In this document: positions 22,258-32,850 of the stretch, one piece after another | Layout of the letters: the number at the start of each line of letters is the position of its first letter | How positions within the stretch are numbered: the stretch's first letter is position 1 | Assembly (NCBI GenBank): GCA_009731375.1 | Contig: BJOX01000208.1 | Coordinates: forward strand, 76,901 to 140,900 | Origin: Paulinella micropora | Taxonomy: Eukaryota > Cercozoa > Imbricatea > Euglyphida | DNA length: 64,000 bases | Direction: 5' to 3' | Notes under the pieces: generated by a model | Databases searched by the model: none | Seen by the model: the letters and a program-made list of their open reading frames with translations, nothing else | Told to the model about the DNA's origin: nothing | Translations under genes and position numbers: made by a program

Positions 22258-22321
22258 GCTACTACGACGTGAAGGAGTGTTGCGCGCAGATCCCGCGCTG
22301 TAAGGGCGAGTGCGGCCAGGG
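22258..22321 (+). CDS. Split-module exon, motif 4
   Basis: A 64-bp exon, phase 1 to 2, from a catag acceptor to a AGGG|gtacat donor. It encodes YYDVKECCAQIPRCKGECGQ, identical to the intronless modules at most positions. Confidence 0.8.
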
Positions 22322-22417
22322 GTACATGCCTTAACCATTGCCTACCTACCTATCTATCTACCTACCTACCTATCTGCCTAGCCACCAACCTATCTGCTTA
22401 TCTACCTACCTACCTAG

Positions 22418-22536
22418 GTATGTACCTATCAACGTTGGTATGGTTTGCGGGGGCACCAAGGCGGGGAGGAGAGGATTGCAGGGGGAAAAGGCTGCGACTT
22501 CGGAATTCGAAAGCTTCCGTCTAACAACAGAGCCTG
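22418..22536 (+). CDS. Split-module exon (YVPINVGMVCGGTKAGRRGL...)
   Basis: A 119-bp exon, phase 2 to 1, from a cctag acceptor to a CCTG|gtacga donor. It aligns with FVPINIGMPCG and the variable Arg/Ser/Glu linker that follows. Confidence 0.75.
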
Positions 22537-22561
22537 GTACGACAATAATTATAATGATATG

Positions 22562-22659
22562 ATGATGATGATGATGATGATGATGATAATAGTAATAATA
22601 ATAATAATAAAATAATAGTAATAATAATAATAATAGTAGTAGTAGTAGTAGTAGTAGTA

Positions 22660-22692
<33 letters not shown>

Positions 22693-22850
22693 GTAGTAGT
22701 AGTAGTAGTAGTAGTAGTAGCAATAGGCTTCCTCGGACTGTGGCATCAGATCCAGATCCTGGACATGTGCCTCCAGAATGATTATGATGATGATGATGAT
22801 GATGATGATGATAATAATAATAATGATAATAATAATAATAATACTATATC
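22562..22850. repeat. (GAT)n, (AAT)n and (AGT)n tracts
   Basis: Trinucleotide tracts with a short unique island at 22722-22778. Intronic. Confidence 0.9.
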
Positions 22851-22932
22851 TGAGGCGTACTGATGCAGCTAATGGCATATCCTCAACGGACATAAGCCTC
22901 CAATACCCTTGTTCGAGGTCCTCCACCCCCCC
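22851..22932 (-). repeat. Second interspersed repeat family, copy 3
   Basis: Matches 10326-10411. It runs into the gap at 22933. Confidence 0.7.
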
Positions 22933-23270
22933 NNNNNNNNNNNNNNNNNNNNNNNNNNNNNNNNNNNNNNNNNNNNNNNNNNNNNNNNNNNNNNNNNNNN
23001 NNNNNNNNNNNNNNNNNNNNNNNNNNNNNNNNNNNNNNNNNNNNNNNNNNNNNNNNNNNNNNNNNNNNNNNNNNNNNNNNNNNNNNNNNNNNNNNNNNNN
23101 NNNNNNNNNNNNNNNNNNNNNNNNNNNNNNNNNNNNNNNNNNNNNNNNNNNNNNNNNNNNNNNNNNNNNNNNNNNNNNNNNNNNNNNNNNNNNNNNNNNN
23201 NNNNNNNNNNNNNNNNNNNNNNNNNNNNNNNNNNNNNNNNNNNNNNNNNNNNNNNNNNNNNNNNNNNNNN
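22933..23270. other. Assembly gap (338 N)
   Basis: Gap between two interspersed repeats. Confidence 0.99.
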
Positions 23271-23277
23271 AATAATA

Positions 23278-23543
23278 GTGCTTCTCTGTCAATGGCTGAT
23301 GCATTTCTGCACATGCGCCTCCATCGTCTCACCCGTGAGGGGAGTACGAAGAATTGACGATAAGCTCTAATGACACCCCCGCAAGGGCAGTTCCAACACT
23401 TCCAGACGGGCCGGTATGTTCAATGAAAATACTGGTCCAGACGGATCGGTATGTTCAATGAAAATACTGGTGGCACCGACGGGAATCGAACTGGCGACAG
23501 GGCCCAGATGGTAGAACTTGACCACTGGGCTATCACGGTGTCC
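23278..23543 (-). mobile_element. SINE copy 6, minus orientation
   Basis: Reverse complement of the SINE. Body from gtgcttctctg, a tandem phrase ccggtatgttcaatgaaaat (with variant), the B-box complement ggaatcgaact, and the head ending ggtgtcc. The ATT tail (as AAT) lies on its left at the gap edge. Confidence 0.75.
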
Positions 23544-23577
<34 letters not shown>

Positions 23578-23599
23578 GATTTTGTGTGTGTGATTGTAG

Positions 23600-23665
23600 C
23601 TTCTGCCTACCGCGTGCCCGAGCCGTGCTTGTACTCGGAATGCTGCGAAAAACTGCCCATGTGTG
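23600..23665 (+). CDS. Split-module exon, motif 5
   Basis: A 66-bp exon, phase 1 to 1, from a tgtag acceptor to a TGTG|gtatct donor. It contains YRVPEPCLYSECCEKLPMC and aligns with TRPKPCLYEECCEKLPMC. Confidence 0.8.
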
Positions 23666-23742
23666 GTATCTTCTATGCATACGTATGTATGCGTCAATTT
23701 TATGTATGTACGCTAGGTTATGCTATGTATCTATGTACGTAG

Positions 23743-23802
23743 GTGACCAAGGCTGCGGGGTGGACGCTGTGCGTATCAAGCCGCGGGAGCATGTATGCAA
23801 AG
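23743..23802 (+). CDS. Split-module exon (GDQGCGVDAVRIKPREHVCK)
   Basis: A 60-bp exon, phase 1 to 1, from a cgtag acceptor to a AAAG|gtttca donor. It is nearly identical to GDQGCGVDGVRIKPKEHVCK of module 2 in the last exon. Confidence 0.8.
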
Positions 23803-23885
23803 GTTTCAGTATGTACATATACATATACATATATTAGACATATACATATACATAAACGTTTACACGTACATGTTACCTGTACGGG

Positions 23886-23911
23886 TTTCAGTTGCCAATA
23901 CGAAGAGTGCA
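23886..23911 (+). pseudogene. Echo of exon 23938
   Basis: Repeats the first ~26 bp (GFSCQYEEC coding) of the exon at 23938, then breaks into TGTATG sequence. Its sequence (CQYEE) is closer to the intronless modules than the intact exon is (CAYDE). Confidence 0.6.
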
Positions 23912-23937
23912 TGTGTATGTTATGTCATGTTGTACAG

Positions 23938-24005
23938 GTTTCAGTTGCGCATACGACGAGTGCTGCGCGCCCCTCCATCGCTGCGGAGAATCGGAGTGTC
24001 CCGAG
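23938..24005 (+). CDS. Split-module exon, motif 6
   Basis: A 68-bp exon, phase 1 to 0, from a tacag acceptor to a GAG|gtacat donor, encoding FSCAYDECCAPLHRCGESEC. It aligns with FSCQYEECCAPLHRCGESDC. Confidence 0.8.
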
Positions 24006-24067
24006 GTACATGCATACATAAATTTCATGCATGCATATATACATATTTGCACACATAACATACGTAG

Positions 24068-24119
24068 GGCTGGGCTGCGGTCAAGGAACGCCATGGCAAC
24101 ATCTGTGGGGCCACTTATG
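24068..24119 (+). CDS. Split-module exon (GWAAVKERHGNICGATY)
   Basis: A 52-bp exon, phase 0 to 1, from a cgtag acceptor to a TATG|gtacat donor. It aligns with GWAPIAQNQGAICGPTY, the end of each module. Confidence 0.8.
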
Positions 24120-24217
24120 GTACATACATAAACACGAATGGCATGGTATGCATGTTTAGATTGATTTGACATGAAGCATCTCGATTCTTGACGTTATGTG
24201 TTGTGTTTGTACAATAG

Positions 24218-24252
24218 GAAACATGAACTTGGGGGGCTCTCCTGTCAAAATG
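24218..24252 (+). CDS. Linker exon (NMNLGGSPVKM)
   Basis: A 35-bp exon, phase 1 to 0, from a aatag acceptor to a ATG|gtatgt donor. The LGGSP phrase also occurs in the exon at 13608. Confidence 0.65.
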
Positions 24253-24588
24253 GTATGTATCAACTACACAAGCTATCCATCTATCTTATTAGTCTGTCTG
24301 TCTGTCCGGGGTCTATCCATCACTCTCACTCTCGAGACCATATATACATTCGACGCTTGCTCATGCCCAGTCGACATATTAATCACTCTCACTCTCTAGA
24401 CGGTGAATCATATATATACTATACCAGGCTACACTATACTGTACTTACTATAATCTAGTATAGTATAGAAAAGTAGAGCAGAGTTTATATACGTGCGCAT
24501 CACGCTCAACTTCCAGACCGTATAGTATATCAATAATTACATACCCATCACTCTCACCCTACATACATACCAACATACATACGTGTAG

Positions 24589-24664
24589 GTCCAAGGTAGT
24601 CGCTATGTGGGGACTCAGTATCAGAGCAGCAGCCAACAATCCCAATCGCAGTATCGTGTGCAAG
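24589..24664 (+). CDS. Gln/Ser-rich linker exon
   Basis: A 76-bp exon, phase 0 to 1, from a tgtag acceptor to a CAAG|gtaggc donor. It encodes a GTQYQSSSQQSQSQYRVQ linker between the split module and the last exon. Confidence 0.65.
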
Positions 24665-24717
24665 GTAGGCGGATATGCATGTAATATATGTATGTATGTA
24701 TGTGTATGTGTAACCAG

Positions 24718-24769
24718 ATGGGGTTAATTTCGAGTCGCAGGACGTTTCTCCCGATGAGCTCCGTCGACG
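24718..24769 (+). CDS. Linker exon ending in DELRRR
   Basis: A 52-bp exon, phase 1 to 2, from a accag acceptor to a GACG|gtacat donor, encoding GVNFESQDVSPDELRR. Joined to the next exon it gives DELRRRAFLSFEDIES. The second intronless module carries DEHRRRAFMSLDEVES at the same place, which independently supports this splice. Confidence 0.8.
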
Positions 24770-24817
24770 GTACATGCATACATGCACACATACCTACATA
24801 CTTGCATACATACATAG

Positions 24818-27809
24818 GGCTTTTCTGAGCTTTGAAGACATCGAAAGCGCTAAAGAAAAGGAGTATGGTGCTTTAGGCATCCTGTCTAACTACAAAGTTC
24901 CTGAACTTTGCAAGGTTGCGGAATGTTGCTACCGCCTCGATCGATGTGGCGATCGCGATTGCCCTCAGCTGCACGTGCGCGTCGTGTCGCCCGACACCAT
25001 CCCCTCTGGAGGCTCCTATAGCGCCGCAGAATGCTGCGCGCCCCTGCCGATCTGCACAGGTGATTGCCCGCATGGCCACGACGGCAAGGATCGTGTGGGT
25101 TTCGTCTGTTCCGGGTATGGATTCGACAAGAACCGAGAGTATGGACGCGCAGAGACTGAATCTGGAAGGCTCGCTACCGAGCTGTACGCCTCGGCTGTTG
25201 GGTTTGGCACTCCTTTGGGCTGCGCGGTGGAGGAGTGTTGCCGGCGCAAGGATCGGTGCGGAGACCGCGAGTGTCCAAAGGACCACATCCCAGTGCAACC
25301 GCCTGACTACATCTGCTCTAGCGGCTACTACGACGTGAACGAGTGCTGTGCGCAGATTCCGCGCTGTAAAGGGGAATGTGACTTTGGGTTTGTACCGATC
25401 AATATTGGTATGCCCTGCGGGAGCACGAAGGTCTTGTCGTCAGGTAGAAGGCTCCTCAACAGCGCCGGCGAGGAGAGCAAAGAATCCAGCAGGCTGCAGC
25501 TGTATACCAGGCCGAAGCCTTGTTTGTACGAGGAATGCTGCGAGAAGTTGCCGATGTGTGGCGACCAGGGCTGTGGCATCGATGCCGTGCGCATCAAACC
25601 AAAGGAGCATGTCTGCCAGGGCTTCAGTTGTCAGTACGAAGAGTGTTGTGCACCTTTGCACCGCTGCGGGGAGTCTGATTGTCCCCATGGCTGGGCTCCT
25701 ATCGCACAGAATCAAGGGGCTATTTGTGGACCTACCTATGGCACGCTCCAACTTGATTCATCGAAACGACCTAGCGGCCAAACTAACAACGCGAGAGTAG
25801 GAGGCAACAATATACCCGGAAATTTCCCTTCGACGATGCAAGTGCAACTAACATCTCTCTCAAAAGGTGCCAACAAGAACCAAGTTAAGGATGGCCCAAG
25901 TTACGAGACCGCCAGTAGTAATGCTCAAGACGCAGCGAGCACGCGCCGGGGCATGGTGACAGTGTGGGCAGATGATGAGCATCGCAGGCGCGCGTTCATG
26001 AGCCTTGACGAGGTCGAATCTGAAGAGTTTGGTGCGTTAGGAATCCTGTCTAACTACAAAGTCCCTGAAACGTGTGGTCTCGCGGAATGTTGCTACCGCC
26101 TCGATCGATGTGGCGATCGCGATTGCCCTCATCTACACGTGCGTGTCGTGGCCCCTGACACCATCCCTTCTGGAGGCTCCTATAGCGCCGCACAATGCTG
26201 CGCGCCCTTGCCGATCTGCACAGGTGATTGCCCGCACGGTCACGACGGCAAGGATCGTGTGGGTTTCGTCTGTTCCGGGTATGGATTCGACAAGAACCGA
26301 GAGTATGGACGCGCAGAGACTGAATCTGGAAGGCTCGCTACCGAGCTGTACGCCTCGGCTGTTGGGTTTGGCACTCCTTTGGGCTGCGCGGTGGAGGAGT
26401 GTTGCCGGCGCAAGGATCGGTGCGGAGACCGCGAGTGTCCAAAGGACCACATCCCAGTGCAACCGCCTGACTACATCTGCTCTAGCGGCTACTACGACGT
26501 GAACGAGTGCTGTGCGCAGATTCCGCGCTGTAAAGGGGAATGTGACTTTGGGTTTGTACCGATCAATATTGGTATGCCCTGCGGAAACACAAAGATCTTG
26601 TCAGGTAGGAGGGTTCTCAACGAGGAGATCCAGGAATCTGGCAGGATGCAGCTGTATGCCAGGCCGAAGCCTTGTTTGTACGAGGAATGCTGCGAGAAGT
26701 TGCCGATGTGTGGCGACCAGGGCTGCGGCGTCGACGGCGTGCGCATCAAACCAAAGGAGCATGTCTGCAAGGGCTTCAGTTGTCAGTACGAAGAGTGTTG
26801 TGCACCTTTGCACCGCTGCGGGCAGTCGGCGTGTCCTTATGGCTGGGTCGCCAGAGAATCCACGATCGGCACAGTATGTGGCCCTACCTATTCCTCCAGA
26901 GCAGCGGCGCTAGGCTATCGGCCGTCCATGGAAACTGCTTCTTTAGAAATGACCAGCATCGAAAGCAAGGGCAACGAATTCGGGGCCTTAGGAACGTTGG
27001 CGGGCTACGTTGTTCCTGAGGCCTGCACTGTTGCCGAATGCTGCGTGCAGCTGCCTCGGTGCGGCGATCACGAGTGCCCCCCGGGGCAATATTTTTCCAA
27101 AGCGCCAACGACTCCATCCTCCTCCATGTCCTACAACTCCCGTGAGTGCTGTTCGCCACTCCCTGTGTGCGACCCATCGAAATGTGGGCGAGGTACCCGA
27201 GCACGGGACGACGCGCATGGCAAGACATGTAATGGTTTCCTGCGCGGTCGCGCGGCGACGGACGGCGTGCTGTTCGAGGCAGGCGAGTTGACCGAATCGG
27301 GCGAGAAGCAGGAGTATGGTTGGCTGCCGTCTCCACCGGGTTGCTACATCGAGGAGTGTTGCACTCATCAAGGGAAGTGCGGTGCTTTCCCTTGCAAGGA
27401 CGGGACGGCGCAGATCGCTTCGCCAGACAAGCTTTGTGCTAACCTCCAGTGCTTCCCAGAGGAATGCTGCGCGCCTGTTGACCACTTCCATAGGTTCATT
27501 GGCCATGGCGACTACTTCGTCTTCAACTCAAACTTCTGCCAGAACTTGGGTTGTGACCACGTTCACTCCTTGAAAGAATGTGAGTATGCGTCCGACTCCT
27601 TGCAGCTCACTGATCCCACTGCATCTGAAGCTACCTCTCCTGACTCTCCTTTCGGTTGCTATTTCCGACCGAACTTTCAGACACTTTGGTTCAACCCTTA
27701 CGGGAAGGCTCCGGCCCAGGAGTCCCGCAACAGCATCTGCTATTGTGAATTTAGTACAGATGTAGCTGCCTTTGCGGTGGATGTTTCTCACCTTCCTGGT
27801 GAAAGGTAG
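24818..27809 (+). CDS. Last exon: two intronless Cys-rich modules plus C-terminal domain, secreted protein
   Basis: A 2992-bp exon, 996 codons plus TAG, entered in phase 2 after a catag acceptor. An upstream ATG in the microsatellite is not the true start. Module 1 (about 24880-25745) and module 2 (about 26050-26895) each contain six units built on C-x4-CC-x5-C-x4-C or a shorter CC-x5-C form (EECC cores). Arg/Ser/Glu linkers separate them. A third, shorter stretch (about 27000-27480) has four more CC motifs. The C-terminal ~110 residues carry a different Cys pattern ending SPFGCYFRP, LWFNP and ICYCEF, reminiscent of a short motif seen in many protist secreted proteins. With the signal peptide at 3594 and paired Cys throughout, an extracellular, disulphide-rich structural or adhesive protein is likely. 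I do not know a named family. Confidence 0.85.
25081..25420 (+). repeat. 340-bp stretch identical to 26245-26584
   Basis: Within the two modules of the last exon, these segments are identical by eye at offset 1164. The flanking module sequence differs at many positions. This indicates recent duplication or gene conversion. Confidence 0.85.
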
Positions 27810-27915
27810 TCGGGTCGCAAGGACCATCTTTTTTTTAGTGGACTTACTGCTGCATAGTCGCTCGTCCACTCTTCTTATCCTTCTCCTGCTGCTTCTACTT
27901 CTGCCTTTCTCTCTT

Positions 27916-27985
<70 letters not shown>

Positions 27986-29476
27986 GTGTCCGCTCTTTGG
28001 TTCATTTTCTTTCTTCCTCTTGCAACTTCCTTTCGCCGGGGAACTTCTATTCCAGCGGACCCGCTCAATTCACGAGGGAAGGTCGTGCAACTTTGATCTC
28101 ATCGTTCTCCTTCCGTCTTTGTGCTATGGAACGATGTTTCCAAAACCTAGCGATCATTGTTAGTAAGTGACTTACTCGTATTACTAAGGACATTCAAATG
28201 GCAAAACCGCACAGCTTTAAAATAGTTTTTCTCATCGTGATTTGAGATAGAACATGCTGATCCTGAACTTTCAATATTAGTTTTAGCATGGCCTTACCAG
28301 TCAAGTCTTCTTTCTTCTCCTTCGCTTTCCATGAGTTGCCTTCGGACTGTCTTCACGTCATTGGAACCTTCTTTCAGAAAGAACATGATAGACTCTGAGC
28401 ATCCAAAATTTTGTATTCAACGAACTTTATTAATGATAAATAGTGCACTGTGACTGAATGTATCAGGAATGATTGTATGACTAGATTGCCTTATCCGATT
28501 CAGTGTCTTTTATTATCACGCCATGCGCTAGGTTGGAACGATACTACAACATCCTTGGATCAAACATCCAGGCTTCTCCTTATAATCTTGTATTAATATC
28601 TTTTTTAGCTAAGCGTCGTGAGGCTAATTCAATTTACTAGTTAGCTATATAGAACACGTCACTAAGCCACAAGGTGACGGCGCGAACCGCCCACGACAGC
28701 TTTGAATTCTCACTAAGTTACACTCAGAGTGATACTGAGAAAATAGTTAAGAATATCATTTGGGTGTGCCGGTATGACTAAACTTGATACATTATTATTA
28801 GCATAGATAGAGCCGGCAGGTTCACAAACTCTCTCGAGATGCTGTGAACCCCTCTCTTCGACTTTTTCTTGCGTTTGCCTGCTTCTCAAGTTTGGATGCC
28901 ACTCTGTGTCCAGCTGTGACTTAAGTTCTTTGAACTCGTTACCGGCGCTCCTCTCTTTTTTTCCGCTGCGTTGAGGTGCACTCTATGTCAAGCACTATAC
29001 TCTTTTTTTGTCAGTTATATTCAAAAGATATTATTTAATGCAAGCCTGTGTGTTTATCATCGGTGGCAATTCCACAGCACTCTGAAAGTTACTTAATCTT
29101 CCTCCTCTACAAAAGAGAGTAAACCAGTATTGCGGAAAATATAGGAGACTGTCAGAGCCAAGCAACAAAAACGAAACAGAGAGCCATTCCCCGATGTCAC
29201 CCCTACGATAAATTATTATCCTGCTTAAAACTTTCAGGAATAGTTAACATTGAATCGTAATATTATCGTTTTTCAACCGGCTCAAACGTAAATAAATAAA
29301 AACATATATAACTACATCTTAACTAGATGTAGCTCATCTATACATCACTATGTAAAGGGGTATAAGAAAAGATCGCATATTTACCTATCTGCGCCTACAC
29401 TTTGGTTCTGGGTGGGGAAACATTCCGATTAGCCACGTCCTTGGCCCTTCTGCTGCCAGGCGCGGCCCGCGACCAT
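27810..29476. other. 3' flank of the Cys-rich gene, convergent intergenic region
   Basis: A CT-rich tract at 27898-27985 lies in the probable 3' UTR. The remainder is AT-rich unique DNA with no open frame I can support. It is repeated at 38469-40423. The part 28640-28800 resembles 57053-57230 at low identity. Confidence 0.7.
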
Positions 29477-30408
29477 TTATTTGATTGTTCTATTAATTTT
29501 CAACGTCCTCTTGGTTTTTTTTGTCATTAGTCTCTTTGTGACCTCGCTCTTTATTTCCAACCTACCAGTGACAGCAGCGTATCTTTTTTCCCTCCTCCTC
29601 AACCTCTCTGAAAGTTTTGCTCTGCCTGCCATAACCCCTTGGAGTCTTAGCAATACTGCGTCTTCCACTGCCGCCCCTCCATCCGACTGGATGACAAGCA
29701 CCTTTCCGCCCTGCTTTTCCTCCAGCTGGCTCTAGCCACCGCCGCCAAAGCCTTCGTAAGCCCGGTCGAGGTGACAAGCAAATCCTCCCACGCCCTCTCG
29801 GCAACCAGGAAGTCCTTCCACATGTCCCTTCCGGACTTGTATCCGTCAGCAAACTCCTTCCATGCCGAGGATTGATCCGTCGTGAAGTCGACATTGTCCG
29901 GGATCGTTGCCGTCCACCTGTTACCGGGCCACCCATTCACAATGGCCCGGTAAACGCACTGGTCGTGCTGATAGATCCTTGCCAGCAAGTGTCGGATGAA
30001 CCGTTTGAGGCTCATGAAGAACGCGTTGTCCTTCTTCAGCTTCTCCAGTTCCGCCCGAAATCCCCCCGTGACCCTCATCGGTCTCTTGCTCGTCACCGCC
30101 AACGCATTTCCAACCACCGTGGAAATGTGCCCCGTTAGCATGACCTCACTAGTCAAGTCCCAATGACTCCCAAAACTCACGAGCAAACCAATGAGCGAAT
30201 GCATCATCGCGTGTGTCTTGGAAAGCCTAATTGACCCCGTTTTCTGATACACATCGCGATTTTGTATTTCCCTAGCCTGCTCATCCCCTTTTGGATATTG
30301 TCCGCCGTAAGGAACTCCATAAGGTCCGTATCCGTGCACTTACGGAGAATATCGACCAAGGTCATCAGCGACTCAAAATTGTTCTCTTCCAACAACTGAC
30401 ACTGAGAA
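29477..30408 (-). pseudogene. Unrecognised minus-strand gene, C-terminal part, copy A (cut by gap)
   Basis: Matches 40424-41347 and 43655-44578. It holds the C-terminal ~300 codons, including GSIRLSKTHAMMHSLIGL and the Lys/Arg-rich tail ending KTKRTLKINRTIK. The reading frame changes near the end and near 30330, as in the other copies. The sequence is interrupted by the 10-N gap at 30409. It is most likely an allele of the same locus, not a separate gene. Confidence 0.55.
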
Positions 30409-30447
30409 NNNNNNNNNNGGGGGGGGTAGATTCTCCAGTGATTTTGG

Positions 30448-31440
30448 TTAGTTGGTTTGTTGGACACACGTTGGTCGTGGGTTTGTTGGCGTGTTGGGTA
30501 CTCGTTGGTACTGTATATGACTTCGTTGGTCTTTTGTAGGGGTCGTTGGGTACTTGTTGGTGCCGTATATGATTTTCTGGGAATCGAGGCTGGAATCTAT
30601 GCACGCAAGTTTGTTGGACATTGGTTGGCTGGCGGAGGAGTTCCTTGGGGGTTGTGGTTGGGTTTTTCCTATAGTTGCTCTGGGTCGGGCGCGTCGTTGG
30701 AGTGAGGCGGATGGTTGGTTGGGGTGTCCGGCTTGGGGAGTAAGGGGGGGGATCGCGGGCGTCGGGCATGCATGCAGTAATTTCCAGATCGTGAGGATGT
30801 GGTCATGGAAGAGCTCAGTGAGGTCGCGGTAGACTGCGGTGGCTTGCGCTTTAGAGAAATGTTCCTGGATTGCTTTATATCCTGAGGCGGGGATGTAACC
30901 TTTCTCTCCCATAGCTATCATTAGCAGGTTGGATGTGCATTGGCCAGATGCCCCCAGTTGGAGATCTTGGATTCGTTTTTGGTATTCAAAATATTTGTGT
31001 TCGTAGATGGCCCGTGGATTATACCCGGGGGGATTGGTAGCCATCCACGGTATTAGTGGCCATTCAATAGGAGGGTCCTCTCCTCGGTCGTTTGGGTTGT
31101 AGGGGGGATTGATTCTTTTGCCATCTTTGTCCCAGGTCCGTCGAATACACACCCCTGATGCGTTTGCGTGTATAGATTGGTCCATTTTGACTAGCCATTC
31201 ATCTGTGCGAGTTGTGGCTTCTACGAGGAACACGCGTGGGGATGTGACGTGGAGTGTGAATATCAGATCCGGTTTCCAGGGGAGTTTGGCCTCTTGTAGT
31301 TCTTCGGCCAGTGCTGCCGCTGGGTGTATGCGGTCGCGACGGCATGTTTCTCCGGTGTCGCCGAGGGTGGACCATGCGAGAGTTATGTCGATTTCGGGTG
31401 GGATCGGGGTGGGTTTACCTTCTTCGGCGATGACCACCAT
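30448..31440 (-). CDS. Restriction-like endonuclease domain and C-terminal tail of the non-LTR element
   Basis: A 330-residue open frame. Around residues 55-85 it has KPDLIF, then about 8 residues, then VFLVEATTRTDEW. Later comes an EHKYFEYQKRIQ helix. A PD, a following acidic residue in a beta strand, and a downstream K..KY segment is the layout of the RLE domain that nicks target DNA in R2-like and other early-branching non-LTR elements. The C-terminal third is low-complexity Pro/Thr/Asn. It is in a different frame from the upstream segment (31490-32299), so a frameshift separates them. Assignment is by motif order and position after RT. Confidence 0.6.
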   Translation of the reverse strand: MVVIAEEGKPTPIPPEIDITLAWSTLGDTGETCRRDRIHPAAALAEELQEAKLPWKPDLIFTLHVTSPRVFLVEATTRTDEWLVKMDQSIHANASGVCIRRTWDKDGKRINPPYNPNDRGEDPPIEWPLIPWMATNPPGYNPRAIYEHKYFEYQKRIQDLQLGASGQCTSNLLMIAMGEKGYIPASGYKAIQEHFSKAQATAVYRDLTELFHDHILTIWKLLHACPTPAIPPLTPQAGHPNQPSASLQRRARPRATIGKTQPQPPRNSSASQPMSNKLACIDSSLDSQKIIYGTNKYPTTPTKDQRSHIQYQRVPNTPTNPRPTCVQQTN

Positions 31441-31489
31441 GTGGGTGGGGTTGTTGGGTGCGGTCGAGGTCTGGACCGAGCCCTAGGTG

Positions 31490-32299
31490 TCATTTTATAG
31501 CTTGTCTAGAGGCGGAATGGCGGTGGTTGATGGCTTGTATATACTCCGGGGGGTGTAGTTTGCTCGTGTAGGTCATGTAGTGATCGATGGTGCCTATCTT
31601 GTCACAGAATTGACATTTGGCGTCATCTTTGTTTTTGGTTCGGACGCTGCGCATGGCTAGTGTCTCTATAGCAGCTAGCTGCGTCAAGAGGATGATCCTT
31701 ACTTCCCAGTCTGCTCTGGTGGTGTGCGGACCTAGATACTGGTGGGAGATTTGCTGTGTCTCGCCCCTCGTTTCCGAGGCCGACCCCCATTTGAGGGCGA
31801 ATCGTGGGGCTGGGGTAGGTTTGCTTAGGTTCGTTGAGAGGCGGTGGCGGAGACTCCAGTAGTTACGGTCCCGGATGGCTGCTTTCGCCTTGAGAATGGC
31901 TTGGCGGCTGTTCTCGGTGAGCGTGATGGCCCCCGTGAACCTGTGTTGGACGGTGATGACGTAGGGAGAGTGTAGTTCAGTCTCGGTCGGGTGGGTGTCG
32001 TGTGGGAGGTGTTCTTGTCGGAGCTGGATGCCAATCCCGAGGTCACGGAGTGCGCACATCCATTCTATTCCCAGGTGGCCTGAATACCTGGATTTTTCTA
32101 AAAGCATTTCGTGGGAGTGCCAATCAAGGAAGGGTTGGTTCCGAGTGGGAGGTGGTCGGGGGTTGTCGGCTTCGATGTCCTTCCATGGGGGGTGAGAGGG
32201 TTGGTTGGAGTGGATGGATTGGTGGTAGTAGGCTTCGCCGATTGGAGGGTCTTCCCTGTAGCTGTCGTCGTCGGAGCGCCAACTATGGGTCGGAGGCAA
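31490..32299 (-). CDS. Post-RT segment of the non-LTR element with zinc-finger-like motif
   Basis: A 269-residue open frame between RT and endonuclease. Near its end CQFCDKIGTIDHYMTYTSK gives C-x2-C-x7-H with a Thr or Ser where the fourth ligand would be. This is a degenerate form of the CCHC finger that usually precedes the RLE domain. The N-terminal part is Pro/Asp-rich. The middle resembles the helical region that follows RT, but I cannot align it further. Confidence 0.5.
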   Translation of the reverse strand: MPPTHSWRSDDDSYREDPPIGEAYYHQSIHSNQPSHPPWKDIEADNPRPPPTRNQPFLDWHSHEMLLEKSRYSGHLGIEWMCALRDLGIGIQLRQEHLPHDTHPTETELHSPYVITVQHRFTGAITLTENSRQAILKAKAAIRDRNYWSLRHRLSTNLSKPTPAPRFALKWGSASETRGETQQISHQYLGPHTTRADWEVRIILLTQLAAIETLAMRSVRTKNKDDAKCQFCDKIGTIDHYMTYTSKLHPPEYIQAINHRHSASRQAIK

Positions 32300-32568
32300 T
32301 CTTGCCTGGTGTAGGTAGGTGTTAGGGATTCTAAGATTAGCAAGCTGTTGTAGGATCTGTTGGCTCTGAGGGTCCGGTGTGGGGTGTTGTTTGCGTTCTC
32401 GTCGTGTAGGGCTGGTGAGCGGGGGTTCATGAGGTTGGGTCGGTAAGGGGGGCCTAGGGTCGCTGCCGTCCGGATTCCAGTCGGTGCATGGGAGGAGGCA
32501 TCACGTAGTAGTCGTAAGTGGGAGTGGATCGCTATTTGTGTCGATTTATCGTGGGAAAATAACGCCCA

Positions 32569-32850
32569 TTATAGGAATACGGCTGCAATTCTGAGGTTGG
32601 CTCGGTCTTTAAACCGAGGGAGCCCGAAGCCGCTGCACTTTCCTCTTGGAGCGTAGAGGTAAGCAACTGGGATATCAGTCGGCCGGAGATCTAGTGTACC
32701 GCGGAAGCATTCTCGAAGGTATGTATCCAGGGTATCTGCCTCTGATTCTGTGATAGAGGTCCAGCCGAGGGGGAAGTCGAGGGTGCCTGGTACCAGGTCT
32801 CGGAGCGCTTCACGTTTGCGTGCTTTGGATACATTGAGGTGTAGGTCCAC
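32569..32850 (-). CDS. RT thumb-like fragment of the non-LTR element
   Basis: A 93-residue open frame with a YAPRGKCSGFGLPRFKDRA stretch that matches the GGxGLP-x-A pattern following the RT active site in non-LTR elements. Frameshifts isolate it from the RT core. Confidence 0.45.
   Translation of the reverse strand: MDLHLNVSKARKREALRDLVPGTLDFPLGWTSITESEADTLDTYLRECFRGTLDLRPTDIPVAYLYAPRGKCSGFGLPRFKDRANLRIAAVFL

Noticed and set aside
24774-24817. ATG at the start of the 1011-codon open frame as the gene start
   Set aside because: The first codons are ACAT microsatellite. A clean acceptor at 24816-24817 and the upstream exon ending DELRRR, which matches the internal repeat DEHRRRAF, show this is an intron end.
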